Source of the DNA: Scortum barcoo
Lineage: Eukaryota; Chordata; Actinopteri; Centrarchiformes; Terapontidae
Direction: 5' to 3'
Length of the DNA stretch: 64,000 nt
Assembly (NCBI GenBank): GCA_023238725.1
Contig: CM041553.1
Span: forward strand, 9,013,001-9,077,000
Positions 48,959 to 60,200 of this stretch are shown here, piece after piece (the stretch's first letter is position 1; the number at the start of each line of letters is the position of its first letter). The notes beneath the pieces are model-generated. The model was not told the DNA's origin, did not search any database, and saw only the letters and a list, made by a program, of their open reading frames with translations. A program made the position numbers and the translations under genes.

Positions 48959-51900
48959 ATGGAATATTTCATGATGCCGACAGAGAAGATACCGTCCTTA
49001 CAGCAGTTCAAGAAGACGGAGAAGGATGTTATTGGAGGTCTCTGCAGGTGTGTAGCTAGCTGTTCCTCCGCTGCCCGCACGATTCATCCTCATGTGTCCG
49101 CAGCGTGTGTATAAATATATACATGTTCATGTTTATGTGTGAATGTGTGTGTGTCCGGACTTCAGTTAGCAGGCTAGGTGTTAGCCTGACTGCGATATGT
49201 TGGCAGCCGGAGCGTGGTTGTACAAATTAGCAGCTGCCACCGGCGGAGATAGAGAAGATAAGTAAACGTATTTTATCACATTGTGCGGCCGAGTCTCTTC
49301 TAAAAACATACAGAGCCTGTTTGAAGCCGCTCAGCTCGGAAATATGTAAATCAGCGACATGAAATCGATACATTTGCGTCCAGTTCAGGGGCAACCACGT
49401 GGTAGTGGAGCGTGTTGTCGCTGCTACACACCAAATCACATGTTTGAAACCGCATATACTTCTTCACGGCCCGCGGTGGGCTCGCCCCGGTGCCCCTCGG
49501 TGTGTGTGTCGGTTGTTTGTCGGTGGGGTGGACGCCGGTGTGTGAAAACGTGGCTCCGGCGGTGCTGCGTGCGTAGTTAAAATAAAGCTCCGCGCAGCAG
49601 CCATGGTTGCGTCGTGTGCTAAAATTAGCCTAGCTCGGCTAACCAGCTAGCTACCACTCGTGCTCTCGTGTTGTGTGTGTGTGTGCGTGCTGGCTTGTTT
49701 TTATCAGTGTGTTCCGGCTTATTTCACCGAAACACGTCGTTTCATCGGTGTAACAGCGGGCACACGTTTGTATCTGTTAATATCAGCTGAGTTTGTCGGT
49801 GCTGACGGCGGAAAGCATTGTTCTCCGCGGTGCCAGGGGGCCTCGCTGCTGCTGGCGGACTCACATTTCAGCAGCAGACGACCCGACGCGCCCCCGGCGG
49901 CCATGTTGGAGCTCCGCAGCTCCTTGGCAACGGCGCCTGACAACAGCTGATGTGAAGACGTTAAAAGGCCGACACGTCTCACCTGGTGGAGGACTGCGAG
50001 GTCTGTCAGCACGAAATATTTATTATATATGTGGGAAGGAGGCGAGGTGTAATGTGGAGATACAAAATATACATAAAGTTAGAGCTGCAGCTACTATTCG
50101 ATTAATCAATTAGTCCGTTGAAACTAAACTCATTTCCAACTGTTTCGATAATCAACTGATTATTTAAGCTTTCCGGCAAAAAAAAATTAAAAATGGTTCA
50201 AGGTCCTCAAATGTGATTTTTTTTCTCTCCCTTTTTTCCGTTTTTCTGGTCTTGCTCTATAATAAATAGTTTATTATACTCTACTCTGTAGTAAAGAGTA
50301 TTATGGGGGATTTGGACAAACCAATACATTTGAGCTCATCACATATATGATGGGCATTTTTCACTGTTTTCACCAAACAATTAATCAATTTAACAAAGAA
50401 AGTAATCTGCAGATTAGTGGACAACAAACGCAGTCACAACACGCTGCACATAAAATGATATGTAACATAACATAAGCACGAGCTGTGTCCTCTGTCTGAC
50501 CCTTTTCCTCTCCGTAAACATCCCATATCTGGTTCTCCTCGTTTGTTGTCTTCTTGTCACCGTGTCACTTTAGCCTTAATGGTTCATGTATTTTCCCCCC
50601 TGAGTAAATATGACAGAAGCTTTTGCCACCATAACGCCTAATCTTGTGGGGTGGAGGTGTGTGAGGGGCCGCTGAGTTCAGGCCAACTCAGAGACCTTCA
50701 GGCAGCTTGACTGAGGAATGCAGAGAGGTCGGGACTTCAGGCCCCGTAAAGTCCCAGGTTAAAGGTTTAAGGAGTCCATGTAAGAGACTAGCTCGTTGCT
50801 AATTTTATTGTTGCTTTTAACAATATGTCACCCTTTCTTTTATCCGCATTGCTTGTGATGTTGGTGGCCTGTTAAAATAATTTCTACTGAGAAACCCACT
50901 GGATACAAGGACCCTCATGGACAGAATAATGATCACCTCTCTCCTTTGACCTTCCTCCCCCAGCCTGGCCAACATCCCGCTCAGCCCGGAGACGGCCCAG
51001 GACCAGGAGAGACGAATCCGCCGCGAGATTGCCAACAGCAACGAACGCCGGCGTATGCAGAGTATCAATGCCGGCTTCCAGTCCCTCAAAACACTCCTGC
51101 CCCACACAGATGGAGAGAAGCTCAGCAAGGTGCGGGAAACATGCAAACACAGACTCATAAAAAGTCTTTTGTCCGTGCATTTGGTTGTGGTTTTCACATT
51201 TTTTTTGTTTTCATCCCTGCCAGGCGGCCATCTTGCAGCAGACAGCTGACTACATCTTTGCCTTGGAGCAGGAAAAGACACAGCTGCTGGCACAGAACAA
51301 CCAGCTGAAACGCTTTATCCAGGTAACGACAGGCCATTATTTTCATCATAATTGTGTCTTGCCTATCTTATATAGCTTTTGTACATCTTACATTAAAGTT
51401 TTCTATCTGGCTTTTGGTTTTAAAACAGCCTGCAGACTTAACATAACACTTAACTGCATGCTGCCTCTCTTCCCGTAATTGTTGTCTGGTAAATGTATTC
51501 TTTCAAACCGATTATCATCTTACAGTTATCTGTCACTAGCAATGTTTTAAAAACCTTGAAAGGGATGCAGTCTCCAAAAAAAAAAACAAAAAAAAACAAA
51601 AAAAAAAACATTTCCCTGTCTGGCTCAAGCATGGCTCAGGAAAAAGTCTCTCCTCTGCAGGCTTTGCTTCACCAGGCCATGACAGTGAGTGTCATGTTAC
51701 GTAGGGTGAAGTTTAAATGTGGTGGGAGGTGTGATCTCTGTCAGCTGGTGATCACACAGCATCGGGGGTGTTCTGGAAGCTGTGCTGAGGCCTTTTGTCA
51801 AGTGCTTATGGCCTACTAGAGGCATGTAAATATCAGGTTGGGCAGTTTATTAAATATCTTAGTAATTATTACAACCCATGCAAGTATCATTACAAACCTT

Positions 51901-53124
51901 CATTTCATATTTGCTCAGCTTGCAAGTGTTGGCAAAGGTGAAGCCATACAAAGCCATGTGGGGGAAAAAAGTGTTTGCCAGTCTCATTTGTTTACCACGC
52001 TGTTGGTGCACCTGGCACTTTATTGTCTTGCAACACCGGCCATTTGTTCAACACAACACAGGCAGCATGTGTCGTTTGAAAACAGAGCAGAATCCCGTTA
52101 GATTGTGTACAAACTGTCTCTACGCTGGTTGGGATTTGGATGTCAAAGTTTTAATACGGAAATGTCTGTGTCGTCTGTTCTGCGATTAACTTTACCTGGT
52201 CTGCCATGTCACTCCAGGAGTTTAGCGGCTCATCGCCTAAGAGGAGGCGAGCAGAGGAGAAGGACGAAGGGATCGGTTCTCCAGACACGCTGGAGGAGGA
52301 GAAAGTGGAGGAGCTGAGGAGGGAGATGTTAGAGCTCCGACAGCAGCTGGATAAAGAGCGCTCGGCTCGCATGCAGATGGAGGAGCAGGTAAGGGTCTGC
52401 CAGACTTAAGTTCTCTTCCTGGCTCCTCCTGTGCATGTCACATTCATCAGTAGTCGACACAGACACGCACAGAGGGTGCAGTGACTGTAATTTGTCCTCT
52501 GACTGCTTTCCACACTTAATAGCATTAATTTGTTTGAAACGTTCACCAATGATATCATAAACATGTTTTAGCATTAAACATTAGGGCAATGAATTTAACT
52601 CAAAATAAAGACAATGTGGATAAGTAAAGTGTAATCCATGTCTTTGTGCAATAAATCATGTCTAGAGGCTAATTTCAGAGTTTTGCCAACAATTTTGCCT
52701 TTTTATCAGTTTATGGGTCCTCCACATGATTATAAGTCACTTCAATAAGGCGGTAGGTGGTGGTGTTGACAGATTTACCACTACACCAGCCAATTCCTGA
52801 TAAGCTCACATCCTGGATCTACCTGAACAGCAGGTTAAGACAAAGGGGACTGAACAGGCGGCGAAGACGAACTGAAACTTAAACAGGTTGTGAAAGAGGA
52901 AAGTAAACAGTGGGGGAGACGCATGGTTGAGGTATTTCCAAAGGCTCAAAGTTGAGCTGGGCAGTATTTCTGTGTTTTTCTTGAATGACTTTTAATAGTG
53001 TAAAAACACAAGGCAACATAATGTAACATAAAGTAACAAAGTGTTTTGTAGTAATTAAAATTCAATTAATATGACATACCTTTAAAACAGTGCTGAAATG
53101 GTCCTAAATCTACGAAACTCATAC

Positions 53125-53162
<38 letters not shown>

Positions 53163-53870
53163 GTTCGATCTCTGGACACCCAGCTGCACCCAGAGCGTCT
53201 GAAGGTGATCACCCAGCAAGTGGAGGAGGAGCAGGCGATCCTTCAGAGCCAGACGCTGTTACGGCTGCAGCAGATCCACGCCGCTGACCGACAGACACAC
53301 AGTCCACAGGTCAGAAACACGCACACGCTCAACACAGCTGGCATCAGTGTTGCTTCTGCACCATCACTGACACAGCGATGTTTATAAAAAAAAATAAATA
53401 AACACACATATCAATTTTGTTCATAATTTGTCTGTCCTTCAGGTGCTGGCTCCTCCAACTCCACCTGCCCCAACCCACCACCCCACAGTCATCGTCCCGG
53501 CCCCAACACTAACCCAGCACCCCCACCATCATGTCACAGTCGTGACCATGAGCCCATCTGCCCACACCAGCACTGTGTCCACATCCAGACAGAACCTGGA
53601 TACTATTGTGCAGGTAGGAGCTTGTACAGAGGATCTTTGTTGAGACAGATCACAGTGTAGCAGCCTTCAATATCTTTTTTTTTTTTTTTTTGTCTGGTCT
53701 TTATTTTTCAGGCCATCCAGCACATCGAACGCACTCAGGAGAGGAGAGCGAGCGCCGAGGAGGAGCAGAGGCGAGCTGTCAGCTGTCATTGCCCCGCCCA
53801 CGTCGCCATGGACACTGCTTGCTCGGACACAGACACCGACACAGAGGGAGAGGACTGCTCGATGAACTGA
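48959..53870 (+). CDS. tfap4: AP-4, basic helix-loop-helix leucine-zipper transcription factor
   Basis: Seven exons join in phase to 333 residues: 48959-49047, 50964-51129, 51224-51322, 52218-52388, 53163-53309, 53443-53613, 53712-53870. The N-terminus MEYFMMPTEKIPSLQQFKKT matches human TFAP4 nearly residue for residue. The basic region and helix-loop-helix lie at about 45-105 (ANSNERRRMQSINAGFQSLK, then GEKLSKAAILQQTADYIF). Coiled-coil zipper segments follow (LEQEKTQLLAQNNQLKRFI, then VEELRREMLELRQQLDKERS). A Pro/His-rich segment (THHPTVIVPAPTL), the conserved SVSTSRQNLDTIVQAIQHIE-type block and an acidic end (DTDTDTEGEDC) complete it. AP-4 binds CAGCTG E-boxes as a homodimer in the nucleus and acts downstream of MYC in growth control. 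Human TFAP4 is 338 residues as I remember it, so this is full length. Codons and splice sites show no damage. Confidence 0.97.
49048..50963 (+). other. tfap4 intron 1 with CpG-rich first half
   Basis: The first 900 bases (about 49070-49990) are CpG-rich, with a YY1-like GGCGGCCATGTTGG at 49896-49909, and probably belong to the tfap4 promoter CpG island. A diverged DNA-transposon-like repeat lies at about 50078-50430. Confidence 0.55.
50078..50430. repeat. Diverged hAT/MITE-like teleost repeat
   Basis: Left part has AGAGCTGCAGCTACTATTCG followed by ATTAATCAATTAGTC; right part has CAATTAATCAATTTAAC and AATCTGCAGATTAGTGG. The two ends are imperfect inverted forms of a common fish repeat (AGGGCTGCAACTAACGATTA type, rich in TCGATTAATCG). 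Recognition is by memory; ends are decayed. Confidence 0.5.
51323..52217 (+). other. tfap4 intron 3
   Basis: Contains an A-rich tract at 51577-51610 and otherwise unremarkable sequence. The open frame at 51493-51819 runs through the A tract and has no family motif. Confidence 0.5.
52389..53162 (+). other. tfap4 intron 4 ending in a GT repeat
   Basis: AT-rich intron whose last 30-odd bases are a GT microsatellite running straight into the splice acceptor. Nothing else is recognised. Confidence 0.6.
53129..53159 (+). repeat. (GT)n microsatellite abutting the tfap4 exon 5 acceptor
   Basis: GT dinucleotide run of about 15 units followed directly by GCAG and the exon. It occupies the place where the pyrimidine tract normally lies. 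Confidence 0.92.
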
Positions 53871-56660
53871 TCCACCCCGGACAAACTCACACACACACGC
53901 ACTCACACACACAGACACGCAAACACTTAAAATACCTACTCACTGTAAGATTCCCTCCAGGAGCTTGACTACTTTTTAGAAAAAGGAAAAAAAACAAAAA
54001 AAAAAGAAATCCTTCTTTGGCATTATCCAAACTAAGTCCAGTGGTTAAGCTCTGTGTCAGTCTTGTACTGTAAAATCTCTGAAGATTAAAAACACAGGAT
54101 GGTCAGTGTGCAGAGGAGGTCCAATGGGTTTTCTAGAGGTTGTTTTTCAATGTCGGAGCCGGTCTGTGGCTACCTGAAAACCTTCAGGCCTTCTCGTGTA
54201 AAAAGCTATCAGCATCAGTCCGTCCTCCATGTGTGTTTATGTGTGCTACATACAGTCACAGTATCACAATGACCTGTTGTCACTGGCACACTGACAGTAT
54301 TATTTGTGCTACCAATTTGATGGAGTCAGTACAATGGAGAGTTGAATGTAACACAATAAGCAAGCAGCTCTTGATTCTGAAAAGGGACGCAGAGTTGCGG
54401 CTGTTTCTTCCCCAGTCTTAATATGTTTGTTTTTCTTTGCTTCCTGGTTTGCCAGGTGATTTTCTAGTGCCAGCAGCTACGAGAACCCAACTTAAAACTA
54501 CAACAGAAGGCATTTCTAAAATTAAAAAAAGCTTTGGGAAAAATTCAAACTAAATTGCAAAGCTAATTTGAGGATAGATGTTGAATGAAATTCTGTCTGA
54601 TTTACTTGAAAAAAGGTCGTGTTTTTTGATATCTAAATAAGCCCTTAAAAAATAAGCTGTTGAACAATTTCCATTGATCGTCGTTTGATTTTCATGTTTT
54701 TCATGTTTTTGTTAACTTTTTTTTTCTGTCAGGGTTACTGAATGTTGAAGGTGAACATTTTGTTATATTGAGATTAACGACTTAAAATTGGAGGTTTGTC
54801 AGGTTTTCACGGGGAGCCGGAGGCCTTAAAGGTGAATTTATCTAAAGTCTAATCTGAGCCAATCAGAGTCGTTGTTGCAACTTAAAAAATAACCAAATGT
54901 TGGTTCGTTTCTGGAACACAAACAGCATTTTAGTGGGTGATGTTTTAATCAATCTCAGACAATTTGACTGAATCAGACTTTTATGAATCCATGGAAAGTT
55001 TGGCTGATGTGAAAATCTCAAACAGTTTTACATGATTCACTCGCTCTGTTTGCGTAAAGGCTTCCGGTTTCCCTCCAAAGACTTCCAGTCTATCTTCTGG
55101 TCTTGGTTTGTTGATTTCAGTGACTATGCACTAGAGTTTTTGGTATTTATGCAATTCCATCTTCATTTGTTGGGGTCATTTATACATGAGGTGAAGTTAT
55201 CTATGCACCGTTGATAGGTGTGTACATTACACCTACAGTATATGTATGAAACTTGACATGCTTGTATCAAAGAATGTAGTCTCTACTTGCAAGGTGCTCT
55301 TTGTCATCCCGGTGCTCTGCTGACCAGCAGTGAGCTGAGGCCCAAACCCTTCATGTAACTTCACACTTGATAACGTTAAGTTGGATTTATAAAGAAATTA
55401 TGTGTCATTACCATGTCTTGGAAGTGCTCAGAGAGGCAGGCAGCTGGCAGGAGATGTCTGATGATAAATGACAGCACATTTTGTGTTGTTTCGTGATTTG
55501 CTCTTTAAATAGAAAAAAAAACCTTTTAGGGGTGGGGTCGCATCTTACTGAACTCCAACCCCAAAAAGCTTCATTTGGGAAAACAAGCTCTTGAAAACTC
55601 ACGTACTGATCAGTGTATATTTCCAGTGCATCAAATGCCACAAAAAGTGCAAAACTCTAATGAAAAGCACTGAACTAAATTGCAGACCTCTCCCCGAATC
55701 TCTCCCCTCCCTAATGCGCCGAGTCTGTCCACCTCATGTGTCCCTGCTTGTATTTCTCTCGGGAATTTGACTGGAAATCCCTGCTTGGAGCCTCTCCTGT
55801 CATACTCGATTTGATTTGCTGACTTGATGCTGTAAACATTCCTTTTTATTTGGATTTGTAACTGTCTTTTGATCTCTTATATGTTCTTTTGCCAATTGAA
55901 TGCATGTTACTAATTGCTGTTTTCTCTAGTCCAAGTGGGCTCTTTTTTTTTTCTTTCTTTTTTGGGGGGGGGGGGACATTTTTGTTAATTTTGCGGGGCC
56001 TTTTGGGGGGGGGATTTATATTTTTTCCTTTAGCACAAGACTGATGCAGTGAAACTGTCTTGTGCGAGTTGTGTGGATTACTATTCACTCACTGATTGAC
56101 ATCCGTCTTATATCTGGTTAGACTAGTATTTTCCATACCAAACATGGGGGCGATATTATCATATTTTGTTTGTGAAACTTTGTTTCAGGGTTTGGTGTTT
56201 TGCTGACAGGTGAGAGTTTAGGCTGGGGTTTGTTATTGGTCAGTACACACCTTTCCATAAATGTTTCCGTGCATTGTGTTGCAGCACTGCTGTCTGGTGG
56301 AATTTGAGATATTTGATATGAAGCACTTGCTGTTCTGTACTGCCTGAATCAGTGATGAGGAAGATACTTTTTTTTTTTTTTTGCCATATATGTTTTTTTT
56401 TTGTAAACTCTTTGCTGTGATGCAACTCAGCAGCCTGTTTAATGTGTTCTGCTTTTCTGTCTTTCACATCTATCTTTCTTGTCTATTTTCCATTTTTGGT
56501 GACAAGCATTTTTTTATATTTTTGTGATTTATATTTTTGTTTTCCCATCAGTCCAGGTCGATGAGAAGCTGTTATATTTTGTTTATAAAAACTTGGGTAA
56601 ACAGGCCTTTGTAAAGATGAAAAAAAAATTAAATTTGTACTTTTTTTATTACACCCCTCT
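53871..56660 (+). other. Probable long tfap4 3'UTR
   Basis: No other gene is visible for 3 kb after the stop codon. CA repeats follow the stop at once, then T-rich sequence with many ATTT/TTTTT runs typical of a 3'UTR. I found no AATAAA; the variant ATTAAA at 56628-56633 just before a T-rich block is the best candidate end. A shorter UTR using an unseen variant signal is possible. Long homopolymers occur near 55945-56010 and 56370-56400. Confidence 0.4.
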
Positions 56661-57164
56661 GCCTCTTTGTTTGCTTTTATCATGCACAATATCAACATAT
56701 TTGTCCAGCAGGTGGTGACATTGAGTGACTCCTCATTTGGCAGCAGCAGAGAAAAGTTGACTGCAGCCTGAGCGTCACGTTTCTGATAAACACAGGTGGT
56801 GCACAGGCCTCATTTGAATCCCTTTTAGCAGGAATACAGTCACTTTAATATTCCAGCTGTGAAAAATGTGCATGTTCAACAGAAAACAAAATTTATCATC
56901 ATCAACTTTAGAGTAGGAAGTAATGAAGGCACTACTATGTCATCTTGACAAACTCATTAAAGCTGCTCTTTAAAATCAGCAACCTTTACACAGTTACTGA
57001 TTAAAAAAAGACACTACAAGACTACACATGGTCAGCCAGTTTTCTTCCTGCTCTCAACATTCCTGATCAGGCCGCGCAGCTGCTCCGACACACAATGGCT
57101 GATATGGGTGCAGTTGCCGAGCGCTACTTCTGCTGGCGTGCCCTCTGACCTTCAGCCAGAGCAG
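56661..57164. other. Short gap between tfap4 end and the next promoter
   Basis: Only about 0.5 kb separates the candidate tfap4 end from the TATA box of the next gene. The last 150 bases (57060-57164) are more GC-rich and probably proximal promoter. No repeat is recognised. Confidence 0.4.
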
Positions 57165-57172
57165 TATATATA
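57165..57172 (+). promoter_or_regulatory. TATA box (TATATATA) of the signal-peptide gene
   Basis: TATATATA followed by G, 45 bases before the chosen ATG, in a GC-richer context. A start site about 30 bases downstream would fall near 57195, giving a very short 5'UTR and excluding the in-frame upstream ATG at 57183. TATA promoters are typical of tissue-specific genes. Confidence 0.5.
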
Positions 57173-57209
57173 GCTGGGAGAGATGAGGGGAAGGCCCCTG
57201 GCAGCCAAA

Positions 57210-60200
57210 ATGAAGTCTCTGCTGCCTGTGTGCTGCTTGCTGTCTCTGCTGGCCCTTTCTGCCGCAGGTATGTTGGAGAGCGACTGGGTTTGGGAAAGAT
57301 ATTTCAGCGCTGTTGGAGGCACTTTAGGGAGTTAAGCAGGTGTGATTTGTGAAATAAAAATGCTGATCCACCGTAGTTGGATAGCTACAAATCTATTTGG
57401 TCTGCATGTCTTGGAACATATCAGAACTTTGTACATCTTGCTGAGAGTTGATTTGGGCAGTGATTTCATAGGTCATTACTGTTTTTTTTTTTTTTGTTGA
57501 ACTTTTTTATATATAAATATGCAGCTAAATTACCTCCAGTTATAACCTGTAGAGTGAGCCTTTTGCTTCCTGTCAGTTTTGAGCTGTGAGCAAAAGAGGT
57601 CAAGGTGAGAGTTGCGTTCTTAGGTTTGTCTTCCAAAGGTGCAGCGTTTCATGCAGCCTCCATTTCCAGCACAGTATACATGACAGGAAAAGTGAACTGT
57701 ATGTTACGGTGGTGCAGTTCGCTTATGTGGTTGTAAAGGGCTGACGTGTGACACCAGCTGATGGAAACTGTCCTGTCTGCTGCTTATTCTCCCTTGGCCT
57801 GGAGAGAAACCCGGTGACAGCAGTGACAGAGCGACTTGGACTCACTACAAAGGGTCACACTCTCGGCTGCAGCCAAAGCAAAAGCTGACCGAAATGATTA
57901 GTTTTCCCACTGGATCTATTTCGGTTTGACTGTCTTTTCACAGCAGTTGCACGCATGTGTGTAACTATGCCAGTCAGTCCTTTGGCATTTTGCATTTTGG
58001 CTTGATGTTTTACAGGCTTGCCTTTAATTTCAAGTCAAATGAATGAACACATTTTTAAACTGGGCAAATAGGAAATGACAGCTTTGAGACTAGTGACACA
58101 CACTTCGACTATAGAGATTTATACATCACAGTTTGTTTGTTTCCACAGCTTTTACATACTGTTAATCGACTTGTCGTGCTTTGTAAAAGCTAAGGCAGAG
58201 AATACCCTTGTTGTCTGTCCTTGCGCTGGTTCATTTTGGCCCCTGCAAGTTGCCATAGTCAGGTGTCAGACGTCAGTCAGACAAAGTCAGCAGATACTGT
58301 GTCTCCGATGCCTTGCACTGATACATATGTCTTTAAGACTCTAAGGAATGCACACACATCCACATTATGTACATATATGAGTACAAAGACGTACTCAGGT
58401 ACACACGCTTGAAATAACGAGACAATCATAAATGAGTGTAAATATGCTGCAGGTCTACAGCTAAAGTTAGTGCTGCATGAAATGTCTCAATAAAGCCCTA
58501 TCACTCCAGCTCTGCTCCGTCTGCAGAGCTGCTAATCTGTCATTCCAGTCAGCAGGGTCCATGTCGAGCGGATGTCCAGCTAAAACAGGCATGAGAGAGC
58601 ACAGCAGAGGGCATGTAGGACCAGACTTCAGTGGCCACAGGGTTGGACCATTGAAAGTTACATAACTAGGTGATCAAGTACTGTTAAAGGTTTAGGCAAA
58701 TGGATGGATGGATGGATGGATGGGTAGTGACAGAGCTCCCACTTAGATTTGCGTAAGCATGACTCACAAAGTGAGAGATTTGACAAAAATAGCCCACAGT
58801 GATGAGATGAATAGGTGAGTGTTACAGGTCTATTAGCAGTGGAAAGAAAGAGTGTGTATGTGTCTGTAAAGAACGAGTGCTGCGATAAGCTGAGTTTGTG
58901 TCAGTTAAGAAATTAGGAAGCTCACCGTTTAGCTTTTGGCAGAAATGAATGAGAACAGATGCTGAGACGGAGGCCAGAAATGCAAAATCACAAACACAGA
59001 CCACTGCAAGCTGCATGTTTGTGTTTCAGTACACTTTTGTGTTAGGCTCTGATGTCTGAAAACCAAAAGACCTCATCATTCATCGAGGCTCTTCTGCTCA
59101 AGTTACACAGTCATCAGTACTACTGCTGACGCATTTATTTGTTCCTGGTCTTTAAAGAGATACTGAGTCACGCACAGCCGCGCGCTGTTGCAGGGAATGT
59201 GAGCAATAGTGCAGCAGAGCTGTGGGCCAGCCTCATGACAATCACAGGGAGGAGTAGAGTGACGCGCTTCCTGAAAATAGGAGTGGAATTATCCCTCCTT
59301 CTTTCAGCCTCTGACTCATTGTAGGACTATTTCTGTCTCAAAGATGTACCATCCAGCACCCAGGCACCTGTCCCACTCTATCTCCATGACAGTGTGCTCT
59401 GCACAGGCTTCACTGCAGCAACAGCAGGGTGAAGAACCGCCAGAGAGGCACATTATACTAAACTCAGATGCTGGTGAAAGTAGAAGACAAAAGATCTGCA
59501 CACTACACAAATCGGTCTAGATAAATAACATGCTTGTAGATGTGCACATGGTGTGAATATATTTTGATGGTCTAACAATATTCAAGACCAAATTAGCTGA
59601 CCAAATACTTACACAGCATACTTTTATTTTTGTGGATGTGTATCTTATTCATGCTTGAGGCAACTTAAAATAGAAAGAGTGATATTTCAAATAAATGTAA
59701 GATTGGAACTGTAATCTTATCAAAAATGTATTAAAGCTGCACTTAAGAATGTCTTTATATTAGCAATGGATTAAATGACTATGTACAATGTAAAAAAGCA
59801 CATTTTTAGTGACAAACTCTGCCATGCATTTTTGTGTCTTTTGGCTAATTGTTTTGGTTTTACAATCTAGATATACTGTTTTACTGTTTTGGTGGCTGTT
59901 TTACTTTCATGGTGGCAAGTTATCAGGATTCATCCCCATCCTGTTTGCAACGTCTGTATGAAATTTCATGGTTCTTGAGATATTTCAGTCTGGACCACAG
60001 TGATAGACCAATCAGCCAACAGACTGACTGTACCATCCCCTGGTGCCACGTTGCTATCACGATCAAAAACAGAAAATCTATCTGTGTAAACTCCTCATGT
60101 GATGGTCCCAAGTAATTCAGTAATACATTGTTTTTAGCAGTTGTCTGCTAAAACTTAATCTAATATGTCTCAAAGATCCCACTTTATTTTCACTTGTATT

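Noticed and set aside
50817..51308. Long frames antisense or shifted over tfap4 exons 2 and 3
   Set aside because: The sense frame with the helix-loop-helix motif is clearly the real one; the others are shadows.
53871..57164. A separate gene between tfap4 and the signal-peptide gene
   Set aside because: All frames are short, T/A-rich and without splice pairs or motifs; a long tfap4 3'UTR explains the stretch better.
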